A stretch of 64,000 bases of DNA from Prolixibacter sp. NT017 (GTDB taxonomy: Bacteria; Bacteroidota; Bacteroidia; Bacteroidales; Prolixibacteraceae). The stretch spans positions 4,278,001 through 4,342,000 of the forward strand of contig NZ_BLAV01000001.1 in assembly GCF_009617875.1 (NCBI RefSeq), written 5' to 3'. The notes under the pieces are model-generated. The model saw only the letters and a list, made by a program, of their open reading frames with translations, did no database searches and was not told the DNA's origin. The position numbers and the translations under genes were made by a program. Positions 54,578 to 63,194 of this stretch are shown piece after piece (positions within the stretch are counted from its first letter, which is position 1; every line of letters begins with the position of its first letter).

Positions 54578-54746
54578 AGTTAGTTAGTATGCAGTAATTT
54601 GGACACCGTAAGATAAAAAAATCAATCTTACAGTCAAAACAACAATATCACAACCATTTTTCTCAGGAATTGGATGAACCAAAAGGATGGATACACTCCG
54701 AAAAGAAATTATTTAGTATCTTGAATATGAACTAACTTGAACCTCA

Positions 54747-55202
54747 GTGGAAAATACATTTATTAGTTGCCTGATGCATGTGGTATTTGGAACGATGGGA
54801 CAGCGAAGTTACCTGTTGCCCGACATACGTTCTCAATTGGTTTCATACCTTTCGGCCATTGCCAAATCGAGGGGAACTCGCTTGATTACATTGGGCGGAA
54901 CCGAAAATCATGTACACCTGTTACTAGCCATTCCTGCAAGACTTTCCATTGAGTCAGCTGTACTCCCACTTAAAGAGGCATCACAAACCTGGCTGCGACA
55001 ACACTTCGACAACTGCAAAGGGTTTACCTGGCAAAAGGGATTCGCTGCTTATTCCATCAGTCGTTCACAATTGGAAAGCACCATGCGCTTCATTCAGAAT
55101 CACCAGCAACATCATCTGCACAAATCCTTCCGCGAAGAGTACATCGAATTTCTTCGCTATCACCATATTCCCTTCCGGGAAGAAAAATTGTTTGGAAACT
55201 AA
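54747..55202 (+). CDS. IS200/IS605-like Y1 transposase homologue without the catalytic tyrosine
   Basis: A 151-residue protein of the HUH Y1 transposase fold. The HUH pair is present in ENHVHLLL (His55 and His57). In active IS200-type enzymes the nucleophile is the Tyr of a VIxYIxNQ helix; here the segment reads TMRFIQNHQQHH, so that Tyr is Phe115 (codon TTC) and the metal-ligand Gln four residues on is His119. The start is GTG at 54747, which gives the family N-terminus ENTFISCLMHVVF. I see no left or right subterminal hairpins that would define an IS. It is therefore an inactivated or domesticated copy, or a variant using another residue. It lies in an accessory patch beside a putative toxin-antitoxin pair. 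Confidence 0.85.
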   Translation: MENTFISCLMHVVFGTMGQRSYLLPDIRSQLVSYLSAIAKSRGTRLITLGGTENHVHLLLAIPARLSIESAVLPLKEASQTWLRQHFDNCKGFTWQKGFAAYSISRSQLESTMRFIQNHQQHHLHKSFREEYIEFLRYHHIPFREEKLFGN

Positions 55203-55336
55203 ATCGAAATTAAGGGTATTAATTTGTCACAACAAAAAATCATAATGGGTGGAGAAAGGGCATCAATTTTGGAGAATTCAACGTTACTATTGTAAAATTT
55301 TTATCGTATTTTTAATCTGAAGCCAGAGAATAAGCC

Positions 55337-55366
55337 TTGATTTGCTAAAATTATTTTCTATTTTTG
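55337..55366 (+). promoter_or_regulatory. Promoter of the Panacea/PemK-like pair
   Basis: TTG (55337-55339) and TATTTTTG (55359-55366) are 19 bp apart, a full vegetative promoter. The leader before 55444 is about 70 nt. Confidence 0.65.
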
Positions 55367-55443
55367 CCCGATATAACGTCCTTCGGTTCAGAACTTTTTA
55401 CAATTCAAGTTGTTGTTTTCACTACTACTTTATTAGTATCAAA

Positions 55444-56025
55444 ATGAAAACTTATTCCAAAACTGAAATCGCAAAAATTGGTAACGCTATTGTTTTCTTT
55501 GCTGAAAGAATTAGTGATTTATCAAAGACAAAGTTGCTCAAACTCATGTATCTAACCGAAGAAACATTTGTTCGCGACTATAATATACCTATGTTCGGTT
55601 TGGAATTCGACGTTTGGCAAGCTGGTCCGGTATCAAGAGACATTTATATTGATCTGTCAGACGAACAACCATCTTTATTTTCCGAATTCATCTCAACAGA
55701 AAATAGAGATGAAGCAACCTATATCAAGCCCAAAACAAGTTTTTCTGATGATGAATTTAGTGACAATGAAATTCAGATTCTCGATACTATTTGTCAGAAG
55801 TTTGGCAATATGACAGCAAAAACTCTTGTTGAATATACTCACAGGAAAAATTCCTTGTGGCACATAATTGCAAAGGAAAAAGACTTATTAGAATCGTTTA
55901 AGTCTGGTCAAACCAATTCATCAGATGAAAAAATTGATTTTACTCGCATCTTAGATGAATCTGGTGCTGAAACATATAAAGAACAGATATATTTTAAACA
56001 ATTAGTGGGAGCAATCAATCGTTGA
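55444..56025 (+). CDS. Panacea-domain (SocA-like) protein, putative antitoxin
   Basis: A 193-residue protein whose first 100 residues match the Panacea/SocA domain (formerly DUF4065): EIAKIGNAIVFFAERISDLSKTKLLKLMYLTEETF, FDVWQAGPVSRDIY. The middle part ends in NMTAKTLVEYTHRKNSLWH, also typical. Panacea domains are antitoxins that neutralise many unrelated toxins, and SocA is a proteolysis adaptor for the toxin SocB. I use the ATG at 55444; in-frame codons back to 55342 overlap the promoter. The next gene starts 9 bp after the stop. Both genes are visibly A+T-rich compared with the flanks, which suggests acquisition. Confidence 0.85.
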   Translation: MKTYSKTEIAKIGNAIVFFAERISDLSKTKLLKLMYLTEETFVRDYNIPMFGLEFDVWQAGPVSRDIYIDLSDEQPSLFSEFISTENRDEATYIKPKTSFSDDEFSDNEIQILDTICQKFGNMTAKTLVEYTHRKNSLWHIIAKEKDLLESFKSGQTNSSDEKIDFTRILDESGAETYKEQIYFKQLVGAINR

Positions 56026-56034
56026 AATTCTTAC

Positions 56035-56487
56035 ATGTATACTCCCGGGAATATTCTCTATTTTAAGCCATTTGTCTTTCCAAATGGACATGCTCCTAAA
56101 AACAAATACTTCATTGTACTTCAGACTATCGGGGACAACATCTTAATTGCATCTCTTCCTACCAGCCAAGATCATATTCCGAGGATGGTTTCTAAAAAAC
56201 ATGGATGTATTGATGAGCCTCATTATCAGGTAAATTGTTACTGTTTCCAGCCAAGGCAAATTATTACAAAGAACGATTTCGCTTTCCCAGTCGAAACCTT
56301 TGTTTATGGATACCAGGTAGATCAATTTGATAAGACTAATTTTGATAGTATGTATGTTGTTGATGGTGTCGATTATGAAATAGTTGGGGAGTTGTTGGAC
56401 CATGAATATGAATCACTGATCAATTGTATTAAGAATTCAAGAGCTGTCTCAAGAAAAATTCGGAGATGGCTGGGGGCTGAAATATAA
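56035..56487 (+). CDS. PemK/MazF-fold-like protein, putative toxin of the Panacea pair
   Basis: A 150-residue protein. The start MYTPGNILYFKPFVFPNGHAP, the strand YFIVLQTIGDNILIASLPTS and the following basic and aromatic loops recall the SH3-like barrel of PemK/MazF-type endoribonucleases (GDIVxVxF...KxRPxxVL). The match is by pattern only, and the classical catalytic Arg/Thr cannot be placed with confidence. Its position 9 bp behind a Panacea gene is the arrangement of known Panacea toxin-antitoxin operons, which supports a toxin role by inference. The C-terminus (LINCIKNSRAVSRKIRRWLGAE) is basic. It ends about 150 bp from the tRNA-Leu gene on the other strand. Confidence 0.6.
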   Translation: MYTPGNILYFKPFVFPNGHAPKNKYFIVLQTIGDNILIASLPTSQDHIPRMVSKKHGCIDEPHYQVNCYCFQPRQIITKNDFAFPVETFVYGYQVDQFDKTNFDSMYVVDGVDYEIVGELLDHEYESLINCIKNSRAVSRKIRRWLGAEI

Positions 56488-56601
56488 CCAATTCATATAC
56501 TCATTAAGAAATCGGATTTTTACCACTTCTCTCTCTAATAACTATTTTGACACCCAAAGAGCAAGAGATGGCTGGGAGGATTAAAGGCAAAACGTAAGAT
56601 A

Positions 56602-56635
56602 CAAAAAAGCCTTCTCCCTTTTCGGAAGAAGGCTT
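56602..56635 (-). terminator. Intrinsic terminator of tRNA-Leu
   Basis: AGCCTTCT (56608-56615) and AGAAGGCT (56627-56634) form a perfect stem; on the minus strand TTTTTTG follows. Confidence 0.9.
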
Positions 56636-56638
56636 CAG

Positions 56639-56722
56639 TACCCGGAGTGGGAATCGAACCCACACTCTGTTGCCAGAACTGGATTTTGAATCCAGCGCGT
56701 CTACCAATTCCGCCATCCGGGC
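56639..56722 (-). tRNA. tRNA-Leu (anticodon CAA), CCA not encoded
   Basis: On the minus strand the 84-nt cloverleaf has acceptor GCCCGGA with TCCGGGT (first pair G-U), an anticodon stem CTGGA/TCCAG with loop TTCAAAA (anticodon CAA, reading UUG), a long class II variable arm and a T arm ending GGTTCGATTCC. The base after the discriminator A starts CTG, so CCA must be added by enzyme. Confidence 0.95.
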
Positions 56723-56753
56723 GGGTAGACAACCGGTTTTTTCCGGCGCGGCA

Positions 56754-56761
56754 CAAATATA
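56754..56761 (-). promoter_or_regulatory. Promoter -7 box for tRNA-Leu
   Basis: TATATTTG on the minus strand, about 32 bp upstream of the mature tRNA 5' end. Confidence 0.55.
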
Positions 56762-56804
56762 GATCAAAAATTCACTTTCGAAAAATATTTTTCACGGAAA
56801 AAAC

Positions 56805-58184
56805 TTAGATTTCCTTTACTTGGCGGGCATCAATGGCTGCCGTCACTTTTCCGTAAATCACCAGCGAGATAGCCGAGACAATCGCAATGCCCACAAAAAC
56901 AAACCAGATGTAGTGCGCATGATCGTATGCGTGAAGCTTTTCGGCATCTGTTAAAGTCAGCGGATCGGGACAATATTTTCCAAGCAGGTAGCCTGACAAG
57001 CCAAAGCCAACCAGCGATGAAATGAACGAATGAAGGTGACTGAATCCAAGATAAAGTCCCTCCTCACCTCTTGGCGCCTGCAACGAAAAGTATTCGAGGA
57101 AACGGGGTGAAATGAACGATTCGGCGACTCCCTGAAAAACAATTCCCACCACCATCATGAAGGCTACCGGGTGCATGCCCAGAATCGGTTCTTGCGCAAT
57201 CATGTTGCCGGAAGCCATCGCTAATGCGGAAAACGGCATGATGAACATGCCCACCGTCATGGAAGTAACCGCCTTCTTTTTGCGCATCAGCTGTGTAACC
57301 AAACCGACCGTCAACACCACAACCAATGGATTAACGTTGGCGTACCACGACGGGGAAGCTCCTTCGCCGGCCATACGCAACACGTATTTCGGCATGGTAG
57401 CATACAACTGGTGCTGCACCATCCAAAATCCGGTGATGATCAGAATCAAAACAATCAGCCGCACGTTGGAAACCACGCGGATAAGTGCCTGCCAGATTTC
57501 TTTCAACGATTTTCCCTGCCCTTCGTGATGCGAAGATTTGAACAGGAAGAAAACAACGATAAATCCGAGCAAGGTTGCTCCGGCCGAGAAGTAATTCAGG
57601 GTAATCAGACCTTCGTTTCCCAACGCTTCCCGTAAAGGTTTCACGATGGTTTTTCCCGAAAAGGCGCCAATATTCACCATAGCATAAAATATCGAGAAGC
57701 CGCGGGCTCGGTTCTGTTCGGTAGTTTCTTTGGAAACAGTTCCGGAAATCACCGATTTGATGAAGGAACCTCCAATGATGATGAGTGCCATCACTGGCAG
57801 AATGCCCCACTTGGCTGCACTTTCGCGTAAACCATTGAACTCGGTCAGGTGTCCGTAATGCACCAGTCCGGCCGACTGAAGCGTAGTTGGCAAAACCGCT
57901 AATCCCAAATAACCGATGGAAAGCAAACCGAAAGCCAGTAACAAACCGCTGCGAAATCCAATTTTATCGGCAATTGCCCCACTGAAAGTGGGCAAAAAGT
58001 AGAGTAAGGCAGAAAAGGTTCCCGAAATGAATCCGGCCTGCACATCTGAAAAGCCTAATATTCTTGAAAGGTAAAGAGTAATAACAATGAAAACTCCGTA
58101 GTAGGCCGCCCGCTCGAGCAGTTCAACGGTATTGGCCACCCAAAATGCGCGCGAAAAACGCCAGGTACTTTCTCTCTCCGTCAT
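56805..58184 (-). CDS. MFS transporter, POT/PTR2-like
   Basis: A 459-residue inner-membrane protein with about 12 helices. Helix 1 carries ELLERAAYYGVF, the E-x-x-E-R-x-x-Y-Y-G signature of proton-coupled oligopeptide transporters (POT/PTR2). The KIGFRSG loop after helix 2 and the SISGTVSKET loop fit the MFS fold. Substrates of this family are di- and tripeptides, nitrate or other small acids; the exact one is not readable here. The ATG at 58184 is used, since the upstream in-frame codon is TTG. It stands alone, with a promoter box (58229-58236) about 45 bp upstream. Confidence 0.88.
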   Translation of the reverse strand: MTERESTWRFSRAFWVANTVELLERAAYYGVFIVITLYLSRILGFSDVQAGFISGTFSALLYFLPTFSGAIADKIGFRSGLLLAFGLLSIGYLGLAVLPTTLQSAGLVHYGHLTEFNGLRESAAKWGILPVMALIIIGGSFIKSVISGTVSKETTEQNRARGFSIFYAMVNIGAFSGKTIVKPLREALGNEGLITLNYFSAGATLLGFIVVFFLFKSSHHEGQGKSLKEIWQALIRVVSNVRLIVLILIITGFWMVQHQLYATMPKYVLRMAGEGASPSWYANVNPLVVVLTVGLVTQLMRKKKAVTSMTVGMFIMPFSALAMASGNMIAQEPILGMHPVAFMMVVGIVFQGVAESFISPRFLEYFSLQAPRGEEGLYLGFSHLHSFISSLVGFGLSGYLLGKYCPDPLTLTDAEKLHAYDHAHYIWFVFVGIAIVSAISLVIYGKVTAAIDARQVKEI

Positions 58185-58228
58185 ATCAAATGTCAAATTA
58201 GTAGTTCGGTATATTTCTCGAAAAGCTT

Positions 58229-58236
58229 CAAAGATA
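58229..58236 (-). promoter_or_regulatory. Promoter -7 box for the POT-like transporter
   Basis: TATCTTTG on the minus strand, a perfect TAnnTTTG match about 45 bp before the start. No -33 box is clear. Confidence 0.5.
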
Positions 58237-58428
58237 AAAATTTGCAGGAAAGTTCCTGTACCTCTAACTCGTCATAACCTGGACACCATCTCCTTTCCAA
58301 TAATTTCATCATTGCTCATTGATTGTACCTCTTTTTCATTAAATTAAAGCATCAATTAAAAATTATGCCTCTTAACATAAGGGTCTTTTGATGATGAACT
58401 GTCATTATACTATTATATTGATGGGGCG

Positions 58429-59100
58429 ATGCAAAAATCTCAAATGATACAAGACGAGGACAACAGAAGACTTCTGGCTATCCGCGAAGGCGATAAACAA
58501 GCTTTTGAAGCGCTCTTTCATGAGTGTTATCGCCCAATGGTAGCTTATGCTTTCCGGTTTCTGGGCGAAATGGAGCCGTCGGAAAGTGTCGTACAGGATG
58601 TCTTTCTCAAATTCTGGCAAAAGCGAAAGGAACTGATGATTACCTCTTCCCTTCGCAGTTATTTGTTTCGGGCTGTCCGAAATCTCAGCCTCAACTATCT
58701 CGAGCACCGGAAAATTATGTCGGGCTATGCCAGCATGGTCATCGAACGGGAATCAGACCGCCACGACTACAGCGATTTTTATGTGGAGGTAGGTTTGAGA
58801 GAGAAAATCGATGCGGCTGTTTCGGCTTTGCCGGAAAAACGACAGGAAATTTTTCGACTGGCACGTGAAGAAGGTTTGAAGTACCGGGAAATTGCCGAGC
58901 AATTAAATATTTCGGTGAAAACCGTCGAGACACAAATGACACTGGCCTTAAAACAATTACGAACGCTGTTGAAAGATTACCGTCACCTCGTGCTCTTCTT
59001 CCTGGGAACAGGGATCAATAAAACAAAAGAAAAATTACCATATCGTTCCATTTCCGTTAAGGGTAAAAAGCTGATTAACTGTCTTCCATACAGATTATGA
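58429..59100 (+). CDS. ECF sigma factor (Bacteroidetes family 1) with C-terminal extension
   Basis: A 223-residue sigma-70 family protein. Region 2 is at about 25-95 (FEALFHECYRPMVAYAFRFLG, QDVFLKFWQKR, SYLFRAVRNLSLNYL), and region 4 at about 130-185 (LPEKRQEIFRLAREEGLKYREIAEQLNISVKTVETQMTLALKQLR). These ECF factors pair with FecR anti-sigmas and usually control a SusC/TonB receptor operon. Members of this family usually end near residue 190; this one has about 30 extra basic residues (KTKEKLPYRSISVKGKKLINCLPYRL) that could extend its contact with FecR or with polymerase. Its stop overlaps the FecR start by 4 bp (ATGA). Confidence 0.94.
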   Translation: MQKSQMIQDEDNRRLLAIREGDKQAFEALFHECYRPMVAYAFRFLGEMEPSESVVQDVFLKFWQKRKELMITSSLRSYLFRAVRNLSLNYLEHRKIMSGYASMVIERESDRHDYSDFYVEVGLREKIDAAVSALPEKRQEIFRLAREEGLKYREIAEQLNISVKTVETQMTLALKQLRTLLKDYRHLVLFFLGTGINKTKEKLPYRSISVKGKKLINCLPYRL

Positions 59101-60104
59101 AAAGCCAGAAGAACATATCGAAACTGACGCCGGAAGAATGGGCTGCTTTCCTGAACGGCGAAAGAGATGCGGAGACGTTTTCGGGAGAGGAAACCTCTGA
59201 GATGAGAGAGATGAGAGAAGCCTGGGAGCTAAGTGGTACGGTTTTCAGCCATTCGGCTGCTGACCCGGAAAAGGCCTGGGATCAATTAAATAAACAACTG
59301 AATAAAAGTACTCAACCGGCAGGACAACCAACACGTCGCCTATTCCGACGTGTGATGCAATATGCGGCTACCATACTGGTACTTGTCGCACTTGGCGTTA
59401 CCGGTTATTGGCTTACCCGGCCTGAGCAGCCCGTCACATCGCAATGGGTTGTTCAGCAAACTGTGTTGCAACCGGCATCCATCAAAGAAGTGACCTTGCC
59501 CGATGGAACTGTTGTGAGCCTGAATGCCAATTCCCGCATTGAGTATCCGGAAAGTTTTACCGGTAAAAAAAGAACCGTAAAACTGGTTGGTGAAGCCTTT
59601 TTCGATGTTCACCACGATGCACTGCACCCGTTTATCATCGAAACCGAAGGAGCGCAAATTGAAGTGCTGGGAACTTCGTTCAATGTGTCGGCTTATCCCG
59701 GCAAGGAGAAAGTGGAAGTGAATGTGCGTACCGGTACCGTTCGGTTGGTTTCGACCCGCAAAAAAGGCAAGCAAGCCGAAGAGATCCTTCCGGCTGGCCA
59801 GCGCGGATGGGTGAATTTAAGCGATGGCTCTACCTCCAGTCAACTGGGTGTGGCTCCCAATTACCTTTCGTGGGTGAACAAAGACATCCGGTTTAAGAAT
59901 ACTCCCCTTTCGGAAGTATTCAGCGTACTCGAAAATACGTACCACGTTAAAGTGGAAGGTGCCAATGCGCACATCGATACGCTGCGATATACCGCTGAAT
60001 TTGAAAAACAGAATCTCGATTTTATCGTCGATGTGATTGGCCGGACCCTGAATCTGAAAGTATCGAAAACAAACGATGGTATCGTGTTTGCCATGAAAAA
60101 ATAA
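59097..60104 (+). CDS. FecR-family anti-sigma factor with DUF4974 domain
   Basis: A 335-residue inner-membrane regulator. The cytoplasmic N-terminus (1-82: ISKLTPEEWAAFLNGERDAE) binds the sigma factor; one helix spans about 84-107. The periplasmic FecR domain runs from about 115 to 235 (EVTLPDGTVVSLNANSRIEYPESF, VKLVGEAFFDVHHDALHPFII, VLGTSFNVSAYP), and DUF4974 from about 260 to 335 (FKNTPLSEVFSVLENTYHVKV). In known systems the STN domain of a TonB receptor signals to FecR, which releases the sigma factor. Here the genes downstream have STN domains but no barrel, so the signalling partner may differ. Confidence 0.93.
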   Translation: MKSQKNISKLTPEEWAAFLNGERDAETFSGEETSEMREMREAWELSGTVFSHSAADPEKAWDQLNKQLNKSTQPAGQPTRRLFRRVMQYAATILVLVALGVTGYWLTRPEQPVTSQWVVQQTVLQPASIKEVTLPDGTVVSLNANSRIEYPESFTGKKRTVKLVGEAFFDVHHDALHPFIIETEGAQIEVLGTSFNVSAYPGKEKVEVNVRTGTVRLVSTRKKGKQAEEILPAGQRGWVNLSDGSTSSQLGVAPNYLSWVNKDIRFKNTPLSEVFSVLENTYHVKVEGANAHIDTLRYTAEFEKQNLDFIVDVIGRTLNLKVSKTNDGIVFAMKK

Positions 60105-60126
60105 CCACAGGAAAGGAGGCCGTTAC

Positions 60127-61686
60127 ATGAAACGGCAAAAAGGAAAACGTGTCATTGTTGCTTTCAGCCTGATGCTGATTTTCCTTTTTACACTTCCCTG
60201 TCCGCATATAAAAGCACAGGAAGCTATCCTGCAACAGAAAATATCGCTCCGGGCAAAGGAGCAACCGCTCATTGACATTATTCATCACGTTAGTGATACC
60301 CTCGGGTTGCAATTAACCTATAATGCCAATGCAGATGCGAATCAGCTGGTTAGTTTCAGGTGTGAGAACCAGGCGGCGGGAGATGTGCTAAAGGAATTAC
60401 TGAATCGTTACCGGCTTGACTTCATGGTATCGAACAGGCATCTCATTGTCCACGATCTGTTTAACAACGACATGAACAGTCAGTTTCAAACGGAATCCAC
60501 CAGAAAATCATCCCACCGATCGTTTGTCTTCAACCGCCCTGAACGAAAATTCGTTGCCATCCCGTTCGTCGACGCCAGTAATCTTATCATCGTCCCGGTG
60601 CGGATCAATGGTTCGCAAAGCCTGAATTTTATTCTCGATACAGGCGTGAAAGTACCGACCATTACCGAATTTCCCGACTCCATTAAACTCAAGCTAAAAT
60701 TTTTGCAACCGCTGGAACTGACCGGACTCGGCGAACTGAAAAAAGTAAGTGCTTACGCTTCGTTCAATAATAAAATCGAATTCCCGGGACTAACCGGTTA
60801 TAACCAAACCATCCATGTGCTAGATAACCCCGACTTCAGGATATCACCGTTAATCGGCATACCCGTTCACGGAGTAATCGGATTTAACCTGTTTAAAGAT
60901 TATGTCGTAAAAATCGATTATGCCCGAAAGATAATTTACCTTTATCAACCGGAGCGATTCAACATGAAACGGGCTTTACAGAAGTCGGAAACGGTTAGTC
61001 TGGAGCTCAACGCCTCCAAACCGCTGATGAAAGCCGCTGTGACCATGGAAAATGATGAAATCGTTCCGGTAAAACTGATGGTCGACTTAGGATTCAGCGA
61101 TGCCGTTTGGTTATCTCCGGTTTCTGATAACCGGCTTCAGCCGCCGGGAAACAGTATCCAAACGTTTCTGGGACGAGGAATGGCAGGTAACCTCTACGGG
61201 AAGAAAGGCCGGATACAGGCTATCCGAATTGGCAATATAGAATTTGCCGAACCGATAGCTTCGTTCCCAGATACCAGCCACATTGGAGGAAAGATCGGAA
61301 AAGACCGAAACGGAAGTGTTGGAAGCGAGATTTTGCGACGTTTTACGGTTGTTATCGATTATCAAAATCAGCGGATGCTGTTGCAGCCGGGACGCCATAT
61401 TCACAAACCGTTCAATGATAATATGAGCGGAATCGATATTGTAAATCCGATGCCGGGCTTGCCGTATTACAAAATCATCAATGTCCGGGAGGGCTCTCCC
61501 GGCGATTTGGCAGGATTGTTGCCCGACGATGTGATAGTATACATCAACCATACAGCGGCCAAAGATATTTCGTTGAGCGAGATCAACCAACTCCTGATGA
61601 GTCGGGAGAACCGAAATATAAAAATGCTGGTGAAAAGAGACGGACAGTTGATAAGAGCCGATTTTCGCCTGCAAAAAGTTTTCTAA
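60127..61686 (+). CDS. STN-retropepsin-like aspartyl protease-PDZ protein
   Basis: A 519-residue exported protein with an unusual fusion. After a signal peptide (about 1-30) come an STN domain (about 35-110, ISLRAKEQPLIDIIHHVSDTLGLQLTYNA), a linker, and two related aspartyl-protease lobes: lobe 1 with FILDTG (Asp171) and HGVIGFNLFKDYVVKIDY, and lobe 2 with VDLGFSDAVW (Asp320, DLG not DTG) and GSVGSEILRRFTVVIDY. A PDZ domain closes the chain (about 440-515). Aspartyl protease-PDZ proteins are common in Bacteroidota; the STN domain at the front is what links this one to FecR signalling. The ribosome-binding site AGGAGG (60114-60119) is unusually strong for the phylum. It follows fecR by 22 bp. 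Confidence 0.85.
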   Translation: MKRQKGKRVIVAFSLMLIFLFTLPCPHIKAQEAILQQKISLRAKEQPLIDIIHHVSDTLGLQLTYNANADANQLVSFRCENQAAGDVLKELLNRYRLDFMVSNRHLIVHDLFNNDMNSQFQTESTRKSSHRSFVFNRPERKFVAIPFVDASNLIIVPVRINGSQSLNFILDTGVKVPTITEFPDSIKLKLKFLQPLELTGLGELKKVSAYASFNNKIEFPGLTGYNQTIHVLDNPDFRISPLIGIPVHGVIGFNLFKDYVVKIDYARKIIYLYQPERFNMKRALQKSETVSLELNASKPLMKAAVTMENDEIVPVKLMVDLGFSDAVWLSPVSDNRLQPPGNSIQTFLGRGMAGNLYGKKGRIQAIRIGNIEFAEPIASFPDTSHIGGKIGKDRNGSVGSEILRRFTVVIDYQNQRMLLQPGRHIHKPFNDNMSGIDIVNPMPGLPYYKIINVREGSPGDLAGLLPDDVIVYINHTAAKDISLSEINQLLMSRENRNIKMLVKRDGQLIRADFRLQKVF

Positions 61687-61690
61687 ACCT

Positions 61691-63181
61691 ATGTTTAAAA
61701 CGTATGGAATTCTATTGTGGCTGATATGCCTTCTTGTGCCCGGAGTACGTGCTCAGGAAGCTATTTCCGTACTACAACGTCCTATCACAATTTCCATCGA
61801 CAGCTCTTCGGTCGAAGATATCATCGACCAATTGGTGCTCGAAAACGACCTCTACTTTTCGTACAACCCTCAGATTCTTCCCCAAGGGCTTTATTCGTGC
61901 CATGCCGATAAAAAGCCGTTGACGAGTGTTTTGCGTCAGCTGCTTCCGGTGGCCGACTACCAGATTGAGGTTATTGATAATCAAATCATAATCAAACGCA
62001 TCGAGAAGGCGCCATTGCGTGTTTCGGCCCAAATTATCGATCGAGACAATCATGAACCTGTTCCCTACGCATCTGTCACTATCGACGGACAAAGTATTGG
62101 CACCATCACCAACTCCGACGGCCGTTTTGATTTGGTTATCCCGCAACGATTGCTCGATCACGATGTCCTTATCGGCTGCCTGGGCTACGTAGAATATCGC
62201 ATTGCTCCCGATAGCCTGAAAAACGTCAGTCAAATCGATCTTAAGCCTGTTTCGTACCGCTTGCGCGAAGTGAGGGTCAAACCGGTTGAACCGGAAGAAA
62301 TTATTGCCCGGTTCAGATCGCATATTGCCGACAATTACACCCTGACTCCCCAGCTCATGACCACATTCTATCGTGAAACCGTCAGACAAGACGGCAAATA
62401 TATGGGAATGTGGGAAGCCGTGATGGAGATGCTGAAAAGCCCCTACAGAGGGGTTGGAAGCGATAAGGTCCGGTTTATCAAAGGTCGAAAAAGTGAATTT
62501 AACCGCTCATATAAAGACGTGAAGCTGAAAATTCAGGGAGGCCCCTACTACATCACCAAACTCGATGTGGTGAAAAACCTCGAAAGTTTTCTCGACCCAC
62601 AATACGAACAGATTTACCGCTACAAATTCGAACAACCGATTGTATATAACGGCCGGGTGGCCTGGGTTATCCGCTTTTCACGAAAAGAGCGGGTGGATTA
62701 TCCGTGTTTCAACGGTTACTTTCTTATCGATGCCGAGTCGTATGCCCTTATTATGGCCGATTTTTCACTGGATAACAAGAGCTTGAAAATTCTGGGCGAA
62801 TCGTTTATCAAGAAACAGCCACACAACGTTAAAACTCAGCCCATCAGGGCCGAATATAAAATTACCTACCGGGAATTAAACGGAAAGTGGAGTTTCTATA
62901 TGGCGCGTACCGATGTTCAATTTCGGGTACGCAATAAGGAAAACCATCAGCGCTCTATTTTCCGGAGTGTTTCCGACATGGTGGTGACCCAGCAATACCG
63001 GTTCCCGCGAAGGGCCAGATTTGGTCCCTCAGGAATTTTCCGGTCGAACGACATTTTCACCGACTTTATCGGTGACTATGATCCGCAATTCTGGGAAAAC
63101 TACAACGTGATAAAACCGGATGAAGATCTGCGTAATGCGTTAAAACAAAATGTCGATTCTACTGAAAATAAAAATCAATAA
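61691..63181 (+). CDS. STN and carboxypeptidase-regulatory-like protein without a barrel
   Basis: A 496-residue exported protein (signal peptide about 1-21, ending VRAQE). Residues 25-108 are a second STN domain (ISIDSSSVEDIIDQLVLENDLYFSY, VIDNQIIIKRI). Residues 112-195 are a carboxypeptidase-regulatory-like domain (VSAQIIDRDNHEPVPYASVTI, NSDGRFDLVIP). The remaining 300 residues (from LREVRVKPVEPEEIIARF) belong to no family I can name with certainty, but have beta-rich segments such as WVIRFSRKERVDYPCFNGYFLIDAES and IRAEYKITYRELNGKWSFYMA. This looks like the N-terminal half of a TonB receptor joined to a soluble domain. It starts 4 bp after the protease gene, so the two are co-translated. Confidence 0.8.
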   Translation: MFKTYGILLWLICLLVPGVRAQEAISVLQRPITISIDSSSVEDIIDQLVLENDLYFSYNPQILPQGLYSCHADKKPLTSVLRQLLPVADYQIEVIDNQIIIKRIEKAPLRVSAQIIDRDNHEPVPYASVTIDGQSIGTITNSDGRFDLVIPQRLLDHDVLIGCLGYVEYRIAPDSLKNVSQIDLKPVSYRLREVRVKPVEPEEIIARFRSHIADNYTLTPQLMTTFYRETVRQDGKYMGMWEAVMEMLKSPYRGVGSDKVRFIKGRKSEFNRSYKDVKLKIQGGPYYITKLDVVKNLESFLDPQYEQIYRYKFEQPIVYNGRVAWVIRFSRKERVDYPCFNGYFLIDAESYALIMADFSLDNKSLKILGESFIKKQPHNVKTQPIRAEYKITYRELNGKWSFYMARTDVQFRVRNKENHQRSIFRSVSDMVVTQQYRFPRRARFGPSGIFRSNDIFTDFIGDYDPQFWENYNVIKPDEDLRNALKQNVDSTENKNQ

Positions 63182-63194
63182 TAACACCATCGCT

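Noticed and set aside
54580..55443. An intact IS200/IS605 element
   Set aside because: The transposase lacks its catalytic Tyr, and I could not define left and right hairpin ends or a target site.
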